Of a stretch of DNA of 64,000 nucleotides, positions 17,207 to 25,787 are shown piece by piece. The notes below the pieces were generated by a model, which was given only the letters and a program-made list of their open reading frames with translations, had not been told where the DNA came from and searched no databases. Positions within the stretch are counted from its first letter, which is position 1. The number at the start of each line of letters is the position of its first letter. The stretch is from Halomonas jincaotanensis (GTDB taxonomy: Bacteria > Pseudomonadota > Gammaproteobacteria > Pseudomonadales > Halomonadaceae). A program made the position numbers and the translations under genes. Location of the stretch: the NCBI RefSeq assembly GCF_018448785.1, contig NZ_JAHCLU010000020.1, positions 1 through 64,000 of the forward strand. The letters are read 5' to 3'.

Positions 17207-17365
17207 GTGAGACCCTTGCACGCCGTACTCACCCGCACGGCAATATGGTTGCTGTCACCGGGACGGCAGCAGGGGATCGAGGAGGAGGAGGGACAAACAG
17301 CAGAATGACAACGGCGACGCCAGCCCTGCCTCGACGTCGCCCACCGCGAATCGGCATTGAACTCT

Positions 17366-17560
17366 CGGGCCGGTCTCCGGGCTGACGAGCGGAAACAGGA
17401 CAGAGCCTGGCTTTCCGAACGGCTGCCTTCCCGTGCCTTGAGCACAGTGGCGTAGTAGCCGTCCTTGTCTCGATCACCGTTGCGGGGGCAGCGTCGGAAT
17501 AGCCTGTAAAGGCGCACCGACTTCCCGTTTCACTGGCGGCAACCCGCCGCCAGCACCTGA
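17366..17560 (-). ncRNA. Cobalamin (AdoCbl) riboswitch
   Basis: Upstream of btuB on the minus strand are, in order, a GC hairpin (CTGGCGGC / GCCGCCAG), GGGAAGTCGGTG, the highly conserved GCTGCCCCCGCAACGGTGA core, GCCACTG, a second GGGAAGGC, AAGCCAGG and the B12 box AGCCCGGAGACCGGCC (about 17366-17386). This order and these conserved blocks are those of the cobalamin riboswitch class. About 160 nt separate the box from the btuB ATG, enough for an expression platform. It should reduce btu expression when B12 is plentiful. Confidence 0.95.
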
Positions 17561-17683
17561 GAGAGAACGTAACCTAGCAACCTACAGCCAAGCCGTCAAC
17601 GAGGGTCAACACCATGCGTCACCGCCAAAACGCGACGCTGCCCACCACCCTCTGTCGTGGCGAATACCTCGTCCAGCCTGGCA

Positions 17684-17712
17684 CTGACATGCGCTGGCTT
17701 CGCATCTATACT
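17684..17712 (+). promoter_or_regulatory. Near-consensus sigma-70 promoter of the radical SAM gene
   Basis: CTGACA (17684-17689) and TATACT (17707-17712) are separated by exactly 17 bases. It is 28 nt upstream of the coding start, predicting a short leader. Confidence 0.7.
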
Positions 17713-17726
17713 GTATGCATAACCAG
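17711..17726. promoter_or_regulatory. LexA (SOS) box overlapping the -10 element
   Basis: CTGTATGCATAACCAG fits CTGT-N8-ACAG with one mismatch, and the extended left half TACTGTAT is identical to the E. coli consensus. It overlaps the last two bases of the -10 box, so a bound LexA would block transcription start. From memory, PA0069, the Pseudomonas homologue of the downstream gene, belongs to the LexA regulon. Confidence 0.7.
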
Positions 17727-17739
17727 AAAAGGAATTGTC

Positions 17740-18816
17740 ATGACACAAACGCCCCCTAAAGGCGTGGCCCGCAAGGGCCGGGGCGCCACCTTCGATCCCC
17801 ACAACCGCTTCGCGCCCAGCGTCAGCGAAGCGGTCGACGACGGCTGGTGGCAGGCGGAAGCCCCGGCCATGTTGGCCACCGAGGTGCGCGACGAAGCGAG
17901 CAAGAGCGCACTGTCGTGGAATCGCTCGCCGGACCTAGGCTTCGATCGCTCGCTGAATCCCTACCGCGGTTGTGAGCATGGTTGCATCTATTGTTTCGCT
18001 CGGCCCAGCCACGCCTATTGGGACCTGTCGCCGGGGCTCGATTTCGAAACACGCCTGATCGCGCGTACCGGCCTCGTCGAGCGCTTGACGGAAGAGCTCT
18101 GCAAGCCGGGCTATGTCTGCCGGCCCATCAACCTGTCCGGCAACACCGACTGTTACCAGCCGCTCGAGGCCAAGCGCCGCACCACCCGGGCGATACTCGA
18201 ATTACTGTTGGCCTGCCGTCATCCGGTGACGCTGGTGACCAAGGGCGCGTTGATCCTGCGCGATCGCGACTTGCTCGCCGAGATGGCCGAGCGACGACTG
18301 GTAAGAGTCTTCATCAGCCTTACCAGCCTGGATGCCGAGCTCAAGCGCACTCTCGAACCGCGTACCGCCTCGCCTCAGGCAAGGCTTCGGGTCATGCGCG
18401 AGCTCAGCGCCGACGGCGTGCCGGTCGGGGCGCTGATCTCACCGCTGATTCCCGGCCTCAACGACCATGAACTGGAACGCCTGCTCGACGCCGCCCACCA
18501 CGCCGGGGCGCGGACCGCCGCCTGGATGCTGCTGCGCCTGCCGCACGAGGTCGCGCCGCTATTCGAGGACTGGTTGCAGACGCACTACCCCGAGCGTGCC
18601 GGCAAGGTGATGAGCCTGATCCGGCAATGTCGGGGCGGTAAGGATTACGACGCCCGCTTCGGGCATCGCATGCGGGGTGAGGGTGTATTCGCCGAGCTGC
18701 TGGAACAGCGCTTTCAAAAGGCCAGCAAGCGATTGGGCATAAGCCAGCGCAGCGAGATGGGCCTGGACGTCAGCGCTTTTCGCCCCCCTCACGCCCAGGG
18801 CGATCTATTCAACTGA
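17740..18816 (+). CDS. PA0069-family radical SAM protein (SplB-like)
   Basis: This 358-residue protein has the radical SAM cluster motif CEHGCIYC (Cys78, Cys82, Cys85), then SHAYWDLSPGLDFETRL and the TDCYQP block typical of the PA0069/Rv2578c family, distant relatives of spore photoproduct lyase. A role in DNA damage response is suggested by the SOS box; the reaction is unknown. The ATG at 17740 follows AAAAGGAA and lies just behind the predicted promoter. The frame is open to 17614, but that part overlaps the promoter and btu leader region and does not look coding. Confidence 0.88.
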   Translation: MTQTPPKGVARKGRGATFDPHNRFAPSVSEAVDDGWWQAEAPAMLATEVRDEASKSALSWNRSPDLGFDRSLNPYRGCEHGCIYCFARPSHAYWDLSPGLDFETRLIARTGLVERLTEELCKPGYVCRPINLSGNTDCYQPLEAKRRTTRAILELLLACRHPVTLVTKGALILRDRDLLAEMAERRLVRVFISLTSLDAELKRTLEPRTASPQARLRVMRELSADGVPVGALISPLIPGLNDHELERLLDAAHHAGARTAAWMLLRLPHEVAPLFEDWLQTHYPERAGKVMSLIRQCRGGKDYDARFGHRMRGEGVFAELLEQRFQKASKRLGISQRSEMGLDVSAFRPPHAQGDLFN

Positions 18817-18858
18817 CCGCCACGTGGACTCGATGGCGAGAGAGCGATAGCGTGGCCT

Positions 18859-19713
18859 TCAGCTCACCACCACCTCATAACCGGTGTACTTGCGCAGGTT
18901 GATCACGCCGCTGTCGAGGATCAGGTACTGGCCCTTGAGGCCGAGCAGGGTCCCCGAGACGTGGGGCGTCTTGTCGAGGTTATGCGAGGCCACCTTGGTG
19001 GGGTATTCGAGTACCGGGTAGTCGAAGGCCACGGGGGAGTCATCGAGTACCTGGATCGCGTCGTCACCGAAGCGCTCGCGCAGGTTGGCCAAGCCGCTCT
19101 CGAGCCGCGCCAGCAGGCGGTCACGCTCGGCAGGCAGATCGAGCCCGACGGTATCGTTTTTGAGCATGGCCCGCCAGTTGGTGCGGTCGGAGACCTCCTC
19201 CTTGAACAACACCTCAACGAAGCCCGATTGCTGTCGGGTCTCAACGCGCAGGATCGGCAACGCCTGCACGGCGCCCTGATCGAGCCAGCGCGTCGGGACT
19301 TGGGTGCCACGTGTGATGCCTACCTTCAGGTCCGAGGCATTGGCCAGATAGACGATGTGCGGCTGGAAGCAGTGACGCTCGCCCCAGGCCGGCTCGCGAC
19401 AGGTGCCCTCGAAGAAGTGGCAGAGTTCGGGCTTCATGATGCAGGTATCGCACTGGGCGAGTGTCTTGAAGCAAGGGTAACAGTAGCCCTGTGCAAAGCT
19501 TTTCTTGGTTGCCCGGCCGCAGTGGGTACAGACGATGGCACCGGTCCATTCCAAAGTAAAGGGCTTGCCGAGCATAGCGTTGAGATCGCGGCGATGCTCG
19601 CCGGCCCGCAGGGTGTAGCGAGCCGGGGCGCCCGGTTCGATGGCCATCTTGCTCAGGCAACCCTGGAGGGGCGTTACGCTCTCGATCAGCGACAATTCAG
19701 TCACCGGCGGCAT
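18859..19713 (-). CDS. DUF2797 family zinc-ribbon-like protein
   Basis: This 284-residue protein matches the conserved but uncharacterised DUF2797 family: a cysteine cluster CTHCGR-N14-CYPC followed by CDTC and further Cys/His residues (about 62-110), then HIVYLANASDLKVGITRG with a GIY-YIG-like look, and PTRWLDQGA. The cysteine spacing suggests one or two zinc sites. The biochemical role is unknown. It starts inside the end of yeaC with a 17-nt overlap, so the two genes are cotranscribed and probably coupled. Confidence 0.8.
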   Translation of the reverse strand: MPPVTELSLIESVTPLQGCLSKMAIEPGAPARYTLRAGEHRRDLNAMLGKPFTLEWTGAIVCTHCGRATKKSFAQGYCYPCFKTLAQCDTCIMKPELCHFFEGTCREPAWGERHCFQPHIVYLANASDLKVGITRGTQVPTRWLDQGAVQALPILRVETRQQSGFVEVLFKEEVSDRTNWRAMLKNDTVGLDLPAERDRLLARLESGLANLRERFGDDAIQVLDDSPVAFDYPVLEYPTKVASHNLDKTPHVSGTLLGLKGQYLILDSGVINLRKYTGYEVVVS

Positions 19714-19981
19714 CCCGGGCCAGTCCCGTCATCTCCGGCGATACCCCCGCCCCACTGCTGTCGGCCCCGCAGGTGCGGCGTTCGAGATAGCCGACCCGCT
19801 CACGCTCCGGGACCTTGTTCTCGGCTTCGTAACGCATCACCGCCTCGAGACAAAGCGCGGTCTGTTCGGTGCTGAGCATGCGGCCATCCGGCCACTTGCG
19901 CAGGGAGACCGCCTGTTTGAGGCTTGCGTAGATGGCCGGGGTCATCTGCTGGATCATTCGCTCGAAGGTCATATCGCTCAT
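19697..19981 (-). CDS. yeaC: YeaC-like DUF1315 protein
   Basis: This 94-residue protein has the DUF1315 pattern: FERMIQQMTPAIYASLKQAVSLRKWPDGRML, then ALCLEAVMRYEAENKVPERERVGY. Its function is unknown. The last residues after about 72 (CGADSSGAGV) lie outside the conserved part. Its 3' end overlaps the DUF2797 start by 17 nt. Confidence 0.85.
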   Translation of the reverse strand: MSDMTFERMIQQMTPAIYASLKQAVSLRKWPDGRMLSTEQTALCLEAVMRYEAENKVPERERVGYLERRTCGADSSGAGVSPEMTGLARDAAGD

Positions 19982-19993
19982 GGCATCGTTCTC

Positions 19994-20848
19994 TCAGGAG
20001 TGTTGACGGGCTCGGCCAGAATGATACCAGCCCAGCAACAGGCCCACGACCAGCCCACCCAGATGGGCCTCGTTCGCCACATTGCCGAAGCCGACCCATG
20101 CCGCCATGTCAGTCATGGTGAATACCATCCAGCCGAGCATGAACACCACCAGCATCTGCGGGACGAAGAAGCCGCTGCGCGGGGCGCGACGCGACATCAG
20201 CCAGACATAGCCCAGCAACGCGAAATCGACACCCGACATCCCGCCGAACAACACCGTGCCGGTGGCGTACTGGGCTAGGTTGGCGCCGATGCCAGCGACC
20301 AGCAGGATCGTCAGCATGCGCAGGCTGCCCTGCAGCCGTTCCACCTGGCGACCGAAATACCACAGCCACATCATGTTGAAGATCAGGTGCATCCAGCCAA
20401 AGTGCAGAAATGCCGGTGAAAGTAGGCGCCATACCTGTCCGGAACTCATCGCCTCGGTCAGGGTGCCGACGGCCAGGCTCCCCGTCGGGGTCACCCCCAG
20501 CGGCACAATGGCCAGCATGGCGATGACCAGATCGCCGAGCACCGCCATGGTGGCGAACACGACCAGGCAGACGATCAGGGTGGCCGCACTGACCGGCGCC
20601 TGGCGCAGCGGTCCCAGGAGGTCATTAATGCCGTGACGCGCGGGTGGCGGCTTGTCAGGCATCAGCGAATCGCCGCGCTGCCAGCGATGCAGCAGACGCA
20701 GCATCGCTTCCTGCTGGGACGGGTCAACCAGCCACAGCACCTGGCCATCGGCCTCCTCGGTCACGCGATGAGCAATGCGGTGCGCCCAGAGCGCGCGGCG
20801 TAACTCGCGCGCATCGGCATCCGGCGGAAGGACAATCACCCGGTACAT
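19994..20848 (-). CDS. glpG: Rhomboid intramembrane serine protease GlpG
   Basis: This 284-residue inner membrane protease has an N-terminal cytoplasmic GlpG domain (about 1-70, MYRVIVLPPD start) and a six-helix rhomboid core. The catalytic dyad is visible: Ser205 in FGGMSGVDFALLGY and His262 in NEAHLGGLVVGL; oxyanion-side residues His154 and Asn158 lie in HLIFNMMW. Positions agree within a few residues with E. coli GlpG (Ser201, His254). It lies 12 nt before yeaC, suggesting an operon glpG-yeaC-DUF2797. Confidence 0.93.
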   Translation of the reverse strand: MYRVIVLPPDADARELRRALWAHRIAHRVTEEADGQVLWLVDPSQQEAMLRLLHRWQRGDSLMPDKPPPARHGINDLLGPLRQAPVSAATLIVCLVVFATMAVLGDLVIAMLAIVPLGVTPTGSLAVGTLTEAMSSGQVWRLLSPAFLHFGWMHLIFNMMWLWYFGRQVERLQGSLRMLTILLVAGIGANLAQYATGTVLFGGMSGVDFALLGYVWLMSRRAPRSGFFVPQMLVVFMLGWMVFTMTDMAAWVGFGNVANEAHLGGLVVGLLLGWYHSGRARQHS

Positions 20849-20913
20849 GGCGACTCCAGCGCGGGTTGAGGCAAAAAACAGGCGTCGCTCATCGGCGTTA
20901 AGCGAGCGACCAT

Positions 20914-20939
20914 AAAAAAACCGGCGGAGGGGCCGCCGG
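20914..20939 (-). terminator. Strong terminator of the nadK-phosphatase operon
   Basis: On the minus strand, CCGGCGG-CCCCT-CCGCCGG is followed by seven T. It lies about 100 nt after the metallophosphatase stop and just upstream of the glpG start, so it isolates the two operons. Confidence 0.92.
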
Positions 20940-21035
20940 ATAAGAGCAAGGAATCATTCAAGGGAACACTAACTCTGATAGCGCCAGCCGACGGGAGTTC
21001 AGTCGAGGAGAAGATTATTTGCGTAACATTTTGTA

Positions 21036-22040
21036 TCAATCGAAATCGATCTCCCATGGCTGCGGTCTCGCCTCCTCCTCTCTCGGGACACCAACCCACA
21101 CCAGGTGATCCGCATTGAGTCGACGCTCGCCGCTCCAGCGGTAGGCCACCAGACGGCCGAACTTGACGGCACTATAGTCCAGACAGGCGATGTTGGGCGT
21201 CGGCAAGGCCGGCACGCCCTCGCACCAGTAGTGACCGATGAACAGGGGGGGCTGTTCGGGACCATAGTAGCTGAGCCGGGCGGATTCCTCCCGCGTCAGC
21301 GCGCGCTGTTCCAGATCGCCGGGCAGGTTGTCGGGCTGGAAGACGACGTCGCCCCAGGTTTGCGGCTGACGGGCCCAGAAATGGGTGCGAAAGCTGCGCC
21401 GGGTGAAGCCGTCCCCGGACTGAATCTGCACGCCCTCGGGCAACGGTATCTGCGTGCCGCGGGTCAGCCGGTCGAGAATGCGGCAGGCGCGTGTGCCTGG
21501 CGTGACCGACTCGACCAGAAAGGCCTTGTTGATGCGGGCATCGGGATGGTTGCGCTGCAGATCATCGATCAGCGGCTGGTCCCAGCAGGCATGCACGACG
21601 CGCAGGCCATCGTGCTCAAGGAAGAGTGGGATAGTCAAAAACCAGTCCAGGGCGTCTTCCCACTCCTGAGGATGATCGCGGAACTGCGCTAAAGTCTCAT
21701 TGATGATGCGATTGTGTCGCGGACTGTGCTCGCGCAGCCAGTCATGACCAAGACTGGCTGGGCCTCGATGACAATAGGCCAGGGCGTTGACTTCGTGGTT
21801 GCCCATGACGATCTCTGCCTCGCCCTCCTCCACCATCCGTCGCGCAATGCTGACGGCGAGGCGGATGCGCGGACCACGATCGATCAAATCGCCGAGGAAG
21901 ATCACGCGTCGACGGGGATGGCGATAAACCCCGCCGCGCTGGTGGTAACCCAGCTTCTCGAGCAGCGCCGCCAGAGTGGCGCCGCAGCCATGCACGTCGC
22001 CGATCAGGTCGTAGCCTTCGATCCTCACCGATGTCGTCAC
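21036..22040 (-). CDS. Calcineurin-like metallophosphoesterase (PPP-type)
   Basis: This 334-residue phosphatase has the full PPP metal-site set: GDVHGC, GDLIDRGP and GNHE within the first 90 residues, then later histidines (VVHACWD, GHYWCEG). Bacterial relatives include PrpA-like protein phosphatases and bis(5'-nucleosyl)-tetraphosphatases; the substrate is not predictable. I chose the GTG at 22040 because GGGGGA precedes it at good spacing. The frame stays open upstream only within nadK. The start lies 1 nt from the nadK stop, so the pair is coupled. Confidence 0.85.
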   Translation of the reverse strand: MTTSVRIEGYDLIGDVHGCGATLAALLEKLGYHQRGGVYRHPRRRVIFLGDLIDRGPRIRLAVSIARRMVEEGEAEIVMGNHEVNALAYCHRGPASLGHDWLREHSPRHNRIINETLAQFRDHPQEWEDALDWFLTIPLFLEHDGLRVVHACWDQPLIDDLQRNHPDARINKAFLVESVTPGTRACRILDRLTRGTQIPLPEGVQIQSGDGFTRRSFRTHFWARQPQTWGDVVFQPDNLPGDLEQRALTREESARLSYYGPEQPPLFIGHYWCEGVPALPTPNIACLDYSAVKFGRLVAYRWSGERRLNADHLVWVGVPREEEARPQPWEIDFD

Positions 22041-22041
22041 G

Positions 22042-22941
22042 TCAGTCCCCCAGGCGATTACTCCAGCCCAGCTTGCTGCGCAGGACCTCGTAGAAGTTGT
22101 GCCCCAACGGATGCACCAGCTGTACGCGCTGTGGCTTGCGGCGGATGACCAGAACATCGTCGGGTTTGGCGACGGCGCGCGTCTGGCCGTCGCAGCTGAT
22201 GTGGGGATAGGTCTGGTTGGTCTCGCCGATATGCAGGCGAATCTCGCTGGCGGCATCGATGGCGATGGGTCGGCTCGAGAGCGTATGGGGGAACATCGGG
22301 ACTAGCGTGACGACCTCCAGCTTGGGGTGCATGATCGGCCCTCCGCCAGACAACGAATAGGCCGTCGAGCCGGTCGGCGTGGCGATGATCAGGCCATCGC
22401 TGCGCTGGCTATAGACGAACTGGTCATCGATGAACAACTCGAACTCGATCATCCGCACAGCCTTGCCCGGATGCACGACCACCTCGTTGAGCGCATCGCC
22501 ATTGCCGACCGATTCGCCGTCGCGGTAGAGCTCGGCATCGAGCAGAAAGCGCTCTTCCAGCTCGAAGCGCCCGTCCAGCACCTCGCCAACGCGCACTTCA
22601 ATCTCATCGGGCGAGATATCGGTGAGAAAGCCCAACCTGCCGCGATTCACGCCCAGCACCAGGGTGCCACTATGGCAAAGCGTGCGCGCGGCACCGAGCA
22701 GACTGCCATCACCCCCGACCACAATCACCAGGTCGCACAGCTCGCCAAGCACACGACGCGTGGCCTCGGGATGACCATGATCGAGCAGGACCGTGGCGGT
22801 CCTGTCTTCGATGATGACGTGATAGTCTCGCTCGTCGAGGAAGCGGATGAGGCGCTTCAGGGTCTCGACGACCTTGGCGCTGCCCAGGCGGCCGATCAGG
22901 CCAATATTCCTGAACCCAGGGTTATGATAGGGAACTTCCAT
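22042..22941 (-). CDS. nadK: NAD kinase
   Basis: This 299-residue enzyme phosphorylates NAD to NADP. Diagnostic motifs are VVGGDGSLLGAAR near 63, GVNRGRLGFLTD near 85, GDALNEVVVHPG near 132 and ATPTGSTAYSLSGGGPI near 165. I chose the ATG at 22941 (MEVPYHNPGFRNIGLIGR) as nearest to the usual N-terminus; two farther ATGs in frame (about 22971 and 22998) are possible because no strong ribosome-binding site decides the matter. Confidence 0.93.
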   Translation of the reverse strand: MEVPYHNPGFRNIGLIGRLGSAKVVETLKRLIRFLDERDYHVIIEDRTATVLLDHGHPEATRRVLGELCDLVIVVGGDGSLLGAARTLCHSGTLVLGVNRGRLGFLTDISPDEIEVRVGEVLDGRFELEERFLLDAELYRDGESVGNGDALNEVVVHPGKAVRMIEFELFIDDQFVYSQRSDGLIIATPTGSTAYSLSGGGPIMHPKLEVVTLVPMFPHTLSSRPIAIDAASEIRLHIGETNQTYPHISCDGQTRAVAKPDDVLVIRRKPQRVQLVHPLGHNFYEVLRSKLGWSNRLGD

Positions 22942-23004
22942 GCGCTGGTCTCTCGCGTCGCGACCGCTCATTATGGCGTTTGCCCGGCGGGCGGGCAAAC
23001 CGGG

Positions 23005-23874
23005 TCAGGCCGCTTGCGCGGTGCGATGGCGCTGCCACCGGTCGTTGACCAGCAGCGAGAACACGATGATCGCGCCGCCCAGCGCCAGCCGTGGCATATC
23101 CGCATCGCGGTTCCAGATCATCAGGTTGACCAGCAAACCCGCGGGAATCAGGGCGTTGTTCATGATCGCCAGCGTGCCGGCATCCACGCGGGTGGCGCCC
23201 AGGTTCCACAGGAAGTAACCCAGCCCCGAGGCCACGAGTCCCAGCCAGGCCAGCACGGCCCATTGCATGCCGGTGGTGGGTAATGCCTCGCCACTCCCCA
23301 GCACGAAGAACGCCGGTAGGGCCACCCCCAGCGCGCCGAGGTAGAACCAGGCGAAGATGCTGTGCCGAGGTAGCGAGGCCGGCAATGCCGAGGAGAGTCG
23401 GCGATAACCCACCTGCCCCAGCGCGAAGCAGACATTGGCCCCCTGCACGACCAGAAAGCCGAGCCAGAATGTATCGCTGATGCCCTGATAGCGGATTACC
23501 GCCGCCCCGATGACCGCGAGCGCCGCGGTGACAAGATGGAAGGGGGTGAAGCGGCCAAACAGGGCGTCGTCGATCAAGGTGACATAGATGGGCGTAAAGA
23601 TGGTGAACAGAAGCACCTCTGGCACCGACAGCAGCAGGAAGGACTGATAGAAGAAGATGTACATCACCCCTAGTTGGACGGCGCCCAATCCCATCAAGGC
23701 GAGACGCAGTCGCCCCTTGAGCAGCGACGGCCGCAGGAAGGGCAGGAACACCAGCATTGCCAGCACGACCCGGATGAGTACCGCAAAATAGCTGTCGACC
23801 TGCCCGGCCAGATAGACCCCAATCAGCGAGAAAGACAAGGCCCACAGTGCCGTGACACCGACAAGATAACCCAC
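23005..23874 (-). CDS. EamA/DMT-family exporter
   Basis: This 289-residue protein has ten predicted transmembrane helices in two EamA repeats. It resembles the carboxylate/amino acid/amine transporter group (WALSFSLIGVYLAGQVDSYF at the first helix). The GTG at 23874 is preferred: GGAG precedes it with 7-nt spacing and the helix starts immediately. An ATG at 23931 would add 19 polar residues with no RBS. The substrate is unknown. It lies between nadK and glpD but seems to be an independent unit. Confidence 0.82.
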   Translation of the reverse strand: MGYLVGVTALWALSFSLIGVYLAGQVDSYFAVLIRVVLAMLVFLPFLRPSLLKGRLRLALMGLGAVQLGVMYIFFYQSFLLLSVPEVLLFTIFTPIYVTLIDDALFGRFTPFHLVTAALAVIGAAVIRYQGISDTFWLGFLVVQGANVCFALGQVGYRRLSSALPASLPRHSIFAWFYLGALGVALPAFFVLGSGEALPTTGMQWAVLAWLGLVASGLGYFLWNLGATRVDAGTLAIMNNALIPAGLLVNLMIWNRDADMPRLALGGAIIVFSLLVNDRWQRHRTAQAA

Positions 23875-23965
23875 GGTAAACTCCAATGGCTTTTGAGGTT
23901 GACCGGCAGTATACCGCCCCACTTGGTTCATGCAATGCGGTGGCGCTCACGTCATGCGCCGACCG

Positions 23966-25645
23966 TTACCATCGAAGCTTTTCCGAATGGGCCGGGTTGT
24001 CGTTTTCGGCCTCGGGACTCAGGGCTTCCAGAAGCGGGTCGGGCTCCTCGGCCAGGTACTCGTCGAGCCGTTCGCGCGCCGTATCGCCAAAGAGAATCTC
24101 GCAAGCCTCGACAAGGCCGGGCGAATGGCGAATGGTGTCTTCGGGCACCACCAGCGAGATCTTGGATCGCCGACGCAGGAAGTCCTCGAGACGCGTGATC
24201 ATTTCCCGACGCCGGGCATGGCGAAGTTCACAGCGCAGGTACTCCGTGCCGGCGATCAGCACATCGCCTTGCCGGGGGTCCTGGCGGATATCCTCGAGCA
24301 TTTCCATGGCCTGGGCGCCGTAGCGGCGCCATAGGCGATCGCTGAGTGGCTCGGACGCCTCCGCGGAGGTCATGGCATCCAGATCCATCAGGCGGGCCTG
24401 TTGCATGAACGCCTCCCTGACAGCCTTGTCGGGTTCGCCATACCAGCGGAAGTCTGGGAACGGGATGTCCACCCCGAGCTTGCTCACCTCCTCGACAATT
24501 TCCTCCCCAACGTTGAGGCAGTCGGTCAGCTTGCCGCCGAAGATGCTTAGATGACGACTCTCGGCGTCGATGTCGACCGCATGCTTGCGTGATAACTGCA
24601 GGAAGTCGCGATCGCCGCCCGAGCTGGCCTTGACCGCTAACGGGCGAACGCCGCAGCGGGTGGCGATGATGTCGCTCGTCTGGAGGGGCTTGTCGAGGTT
24701 CAAACGCTTGTTGATGTTGTCGAGGACGAAGGCCACATCGTCGTCGGTCACGCCGACTTCAGGCTTCTCGACCCGCGTATCGGTCGTACCGACGCAGGTT
24801 CGCGTACCCATGGGGATAACGAAGAACAATCGACCGTCATCGGCAAAGAAGGCTAGCACGCGACCGCTGGCAGTCAGGCGCGGCACGATCAGATGGATTC
24901 CCTTGGAAAAGACATGCTGGTAATCGGTCTTCTGCCCGGAAAGATTGTTGTGCTGGTCGACCCAGGGGCCGGCGGCATTGACCATGACGCGCGAGCGTAT
25001 CGCGAAAGTCTCGCCGCTCATGCGATCTCGTACCTGGGTCACCCAGCGGTGCTGCTCGCGTTGCGCGCCCAGTGATTCCACGTAATTGGCCGCCACTGCG
25101 CCGAAATCCAGTGAACTGCGCACGAAGTTGAAGACGAAGCGCGCGTCGTTGTCGTGCAGATAGGCGTCGGAATACTCGAAGCCGCCCACGGCGCCATCAA
25201 TATTGATGATGGCTTCTTCTTCCTTGATCCGCTTGGGCGAGAGGAACTGCGGTATTCGGGTAAAGGCGTTGCCGATGAACCAGTACAGCCAGGCGCCGGC
25301 CCAGAGATATAGCGGGTGATAGCGAAACCCGCGGGTGATCGTGGTCAAGAAGCGGATTTCCTGAACCGTCGAGGGATAGCTCTTGATCAGGTGATTTCGG
25401 CTCTTGCACAGCTTGCGGACCAGTGCGAAATCGCGGCTTTCCATGTACTTGATGCCACCCCAGACCAGATTCGAGGAATGCATGCTGGTACTGCCGGCGA
25501 AATCGCCACGATCGATCAGCGCGACCTTGACGCCCTTGCCGCTGAGCGCCGCCGCCGCCGACGCGCCATTGATCCCTCCCCCGACGACCAGGACATCGAA
25601 TTCCCGCTCGGATAGCTGTCGAATGTTGTTCTGGCGAAGTTGCAT
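23966..25645 (-). CDS. glpD: Aerobic glycerol-3-phosphate dehydrogenase (FAD)
   Basis: This 559-residue flavoenzyme oxidises glycerol 3-phosphate to dihydroxyacetone phosphate and passes electrons to quinone at the inner membrane. The FAD-binding N-terminus FDVLVVGGGINGASAAAALSG (wrapped GxGxxG motif) is near 16, followed by DFAGSTSMHSSNLVWGGIKY, a GlpD/DAO core and the helical C-terminal domain. The length is longer than E. coli GlpD (501) by an acidic tail. It is the last gene of the glycerol importer operon, as in the Rhizobium glp cluster where glpD is also linked. Confidence 0.93.
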   Translation of the reverse strand: MQLRQNNIRQLSEREFDVLVVGGGINGASAAAALSGKGVKVALIDRGDFAGSTSMHSSNLVWGGIKYMESRDFALVRKLCKSRNHLIKSYPSTVQEIRFLTTITRGFRYHPLYLWAGAWLYWFIGNAFTRIPQFLSPKRIKEEEAIINIDGAVGGFEYSDAYLHDNDARFVFNFVRSSLDFGAVAANYVESLGAQREQHRWVTQVRDRMSGETFAIRSRVMVNAAGPWVDQHNNLSGQKTDYQHVFSKGIHLIVPRLTASGRVLAFFADDGRLFFVIPMGTRTCVGTTDTRVEKPEVGVTDDDVAFVLDNINKRLNLDKPLQTSDIIATRCGVRPLAVKASSGGDRDFLQLSRKHAVDIDAESRHLSIFGGKLTDCLNVGEEIVEEVSKLGVDIPFPDFRWYGEPDKAVREAFMQQARLMDLDAMTSAEASEPLSDRLWRRYGAQAMEMLEDIRQDPRQGDVLIAGTEYLRCELRHARRREMITRLEDFLRRRSKISLVVPEDTIRHSPGLVEACEILFGDTARERLDEYLAEEPDPLLEALSPEAENDNPAHSEKLRW

Positions 25646-25669
25646 TTTGAGGCCCTTCTTCCAACAAGA

Positions 25670-25697
25670 GCCCCGCTCAGCGTGCGCCGAGCGGGGC
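25670..25697 (-). terminator. Intercistronic hairpin upstream of glpD
   Basis: GCCCCGCTC / GAGCGGGGC form a perfect 9-bp stem with a 10-nt loop in the 142-nt glpV-glpD gap, only about 25 nt before the glpD start. No T tract follows on the minus strand, so attenuation or mRNA processing is as likely as termination. Confidence 0.5.
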
Positions 25698-25757
25698 CAT
25701 GGTCCCGTTCGGGCAACCGGTCATGTCACTGCCTGGGCCTCCCCGCGAGGGAGACCA

Positions 25758-25779
25758 GGATGAGCCGACTGGCTCATCC
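25758..25779. terminator. Hairpin just after glpV
   Basis: GGATGAGCC-GACT-GGCTCATCC is a perfect 9-bp stem with a 4-nt loop starting 9 nt after the glpV stop. It may stabilise the upstream mRNA (retroregulator) or partly terminate, giving glpD a different level from the transporter. Confidence 0.5.
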
Positions 25780-25787
25780 CTCGAGCA

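Noticed and set aside
22922..23950. 342-codon minus-strand frame over the EamA gene
   Set aside because: Shadow frame; the EamA protein in the other minus frame has proper membrane segments.
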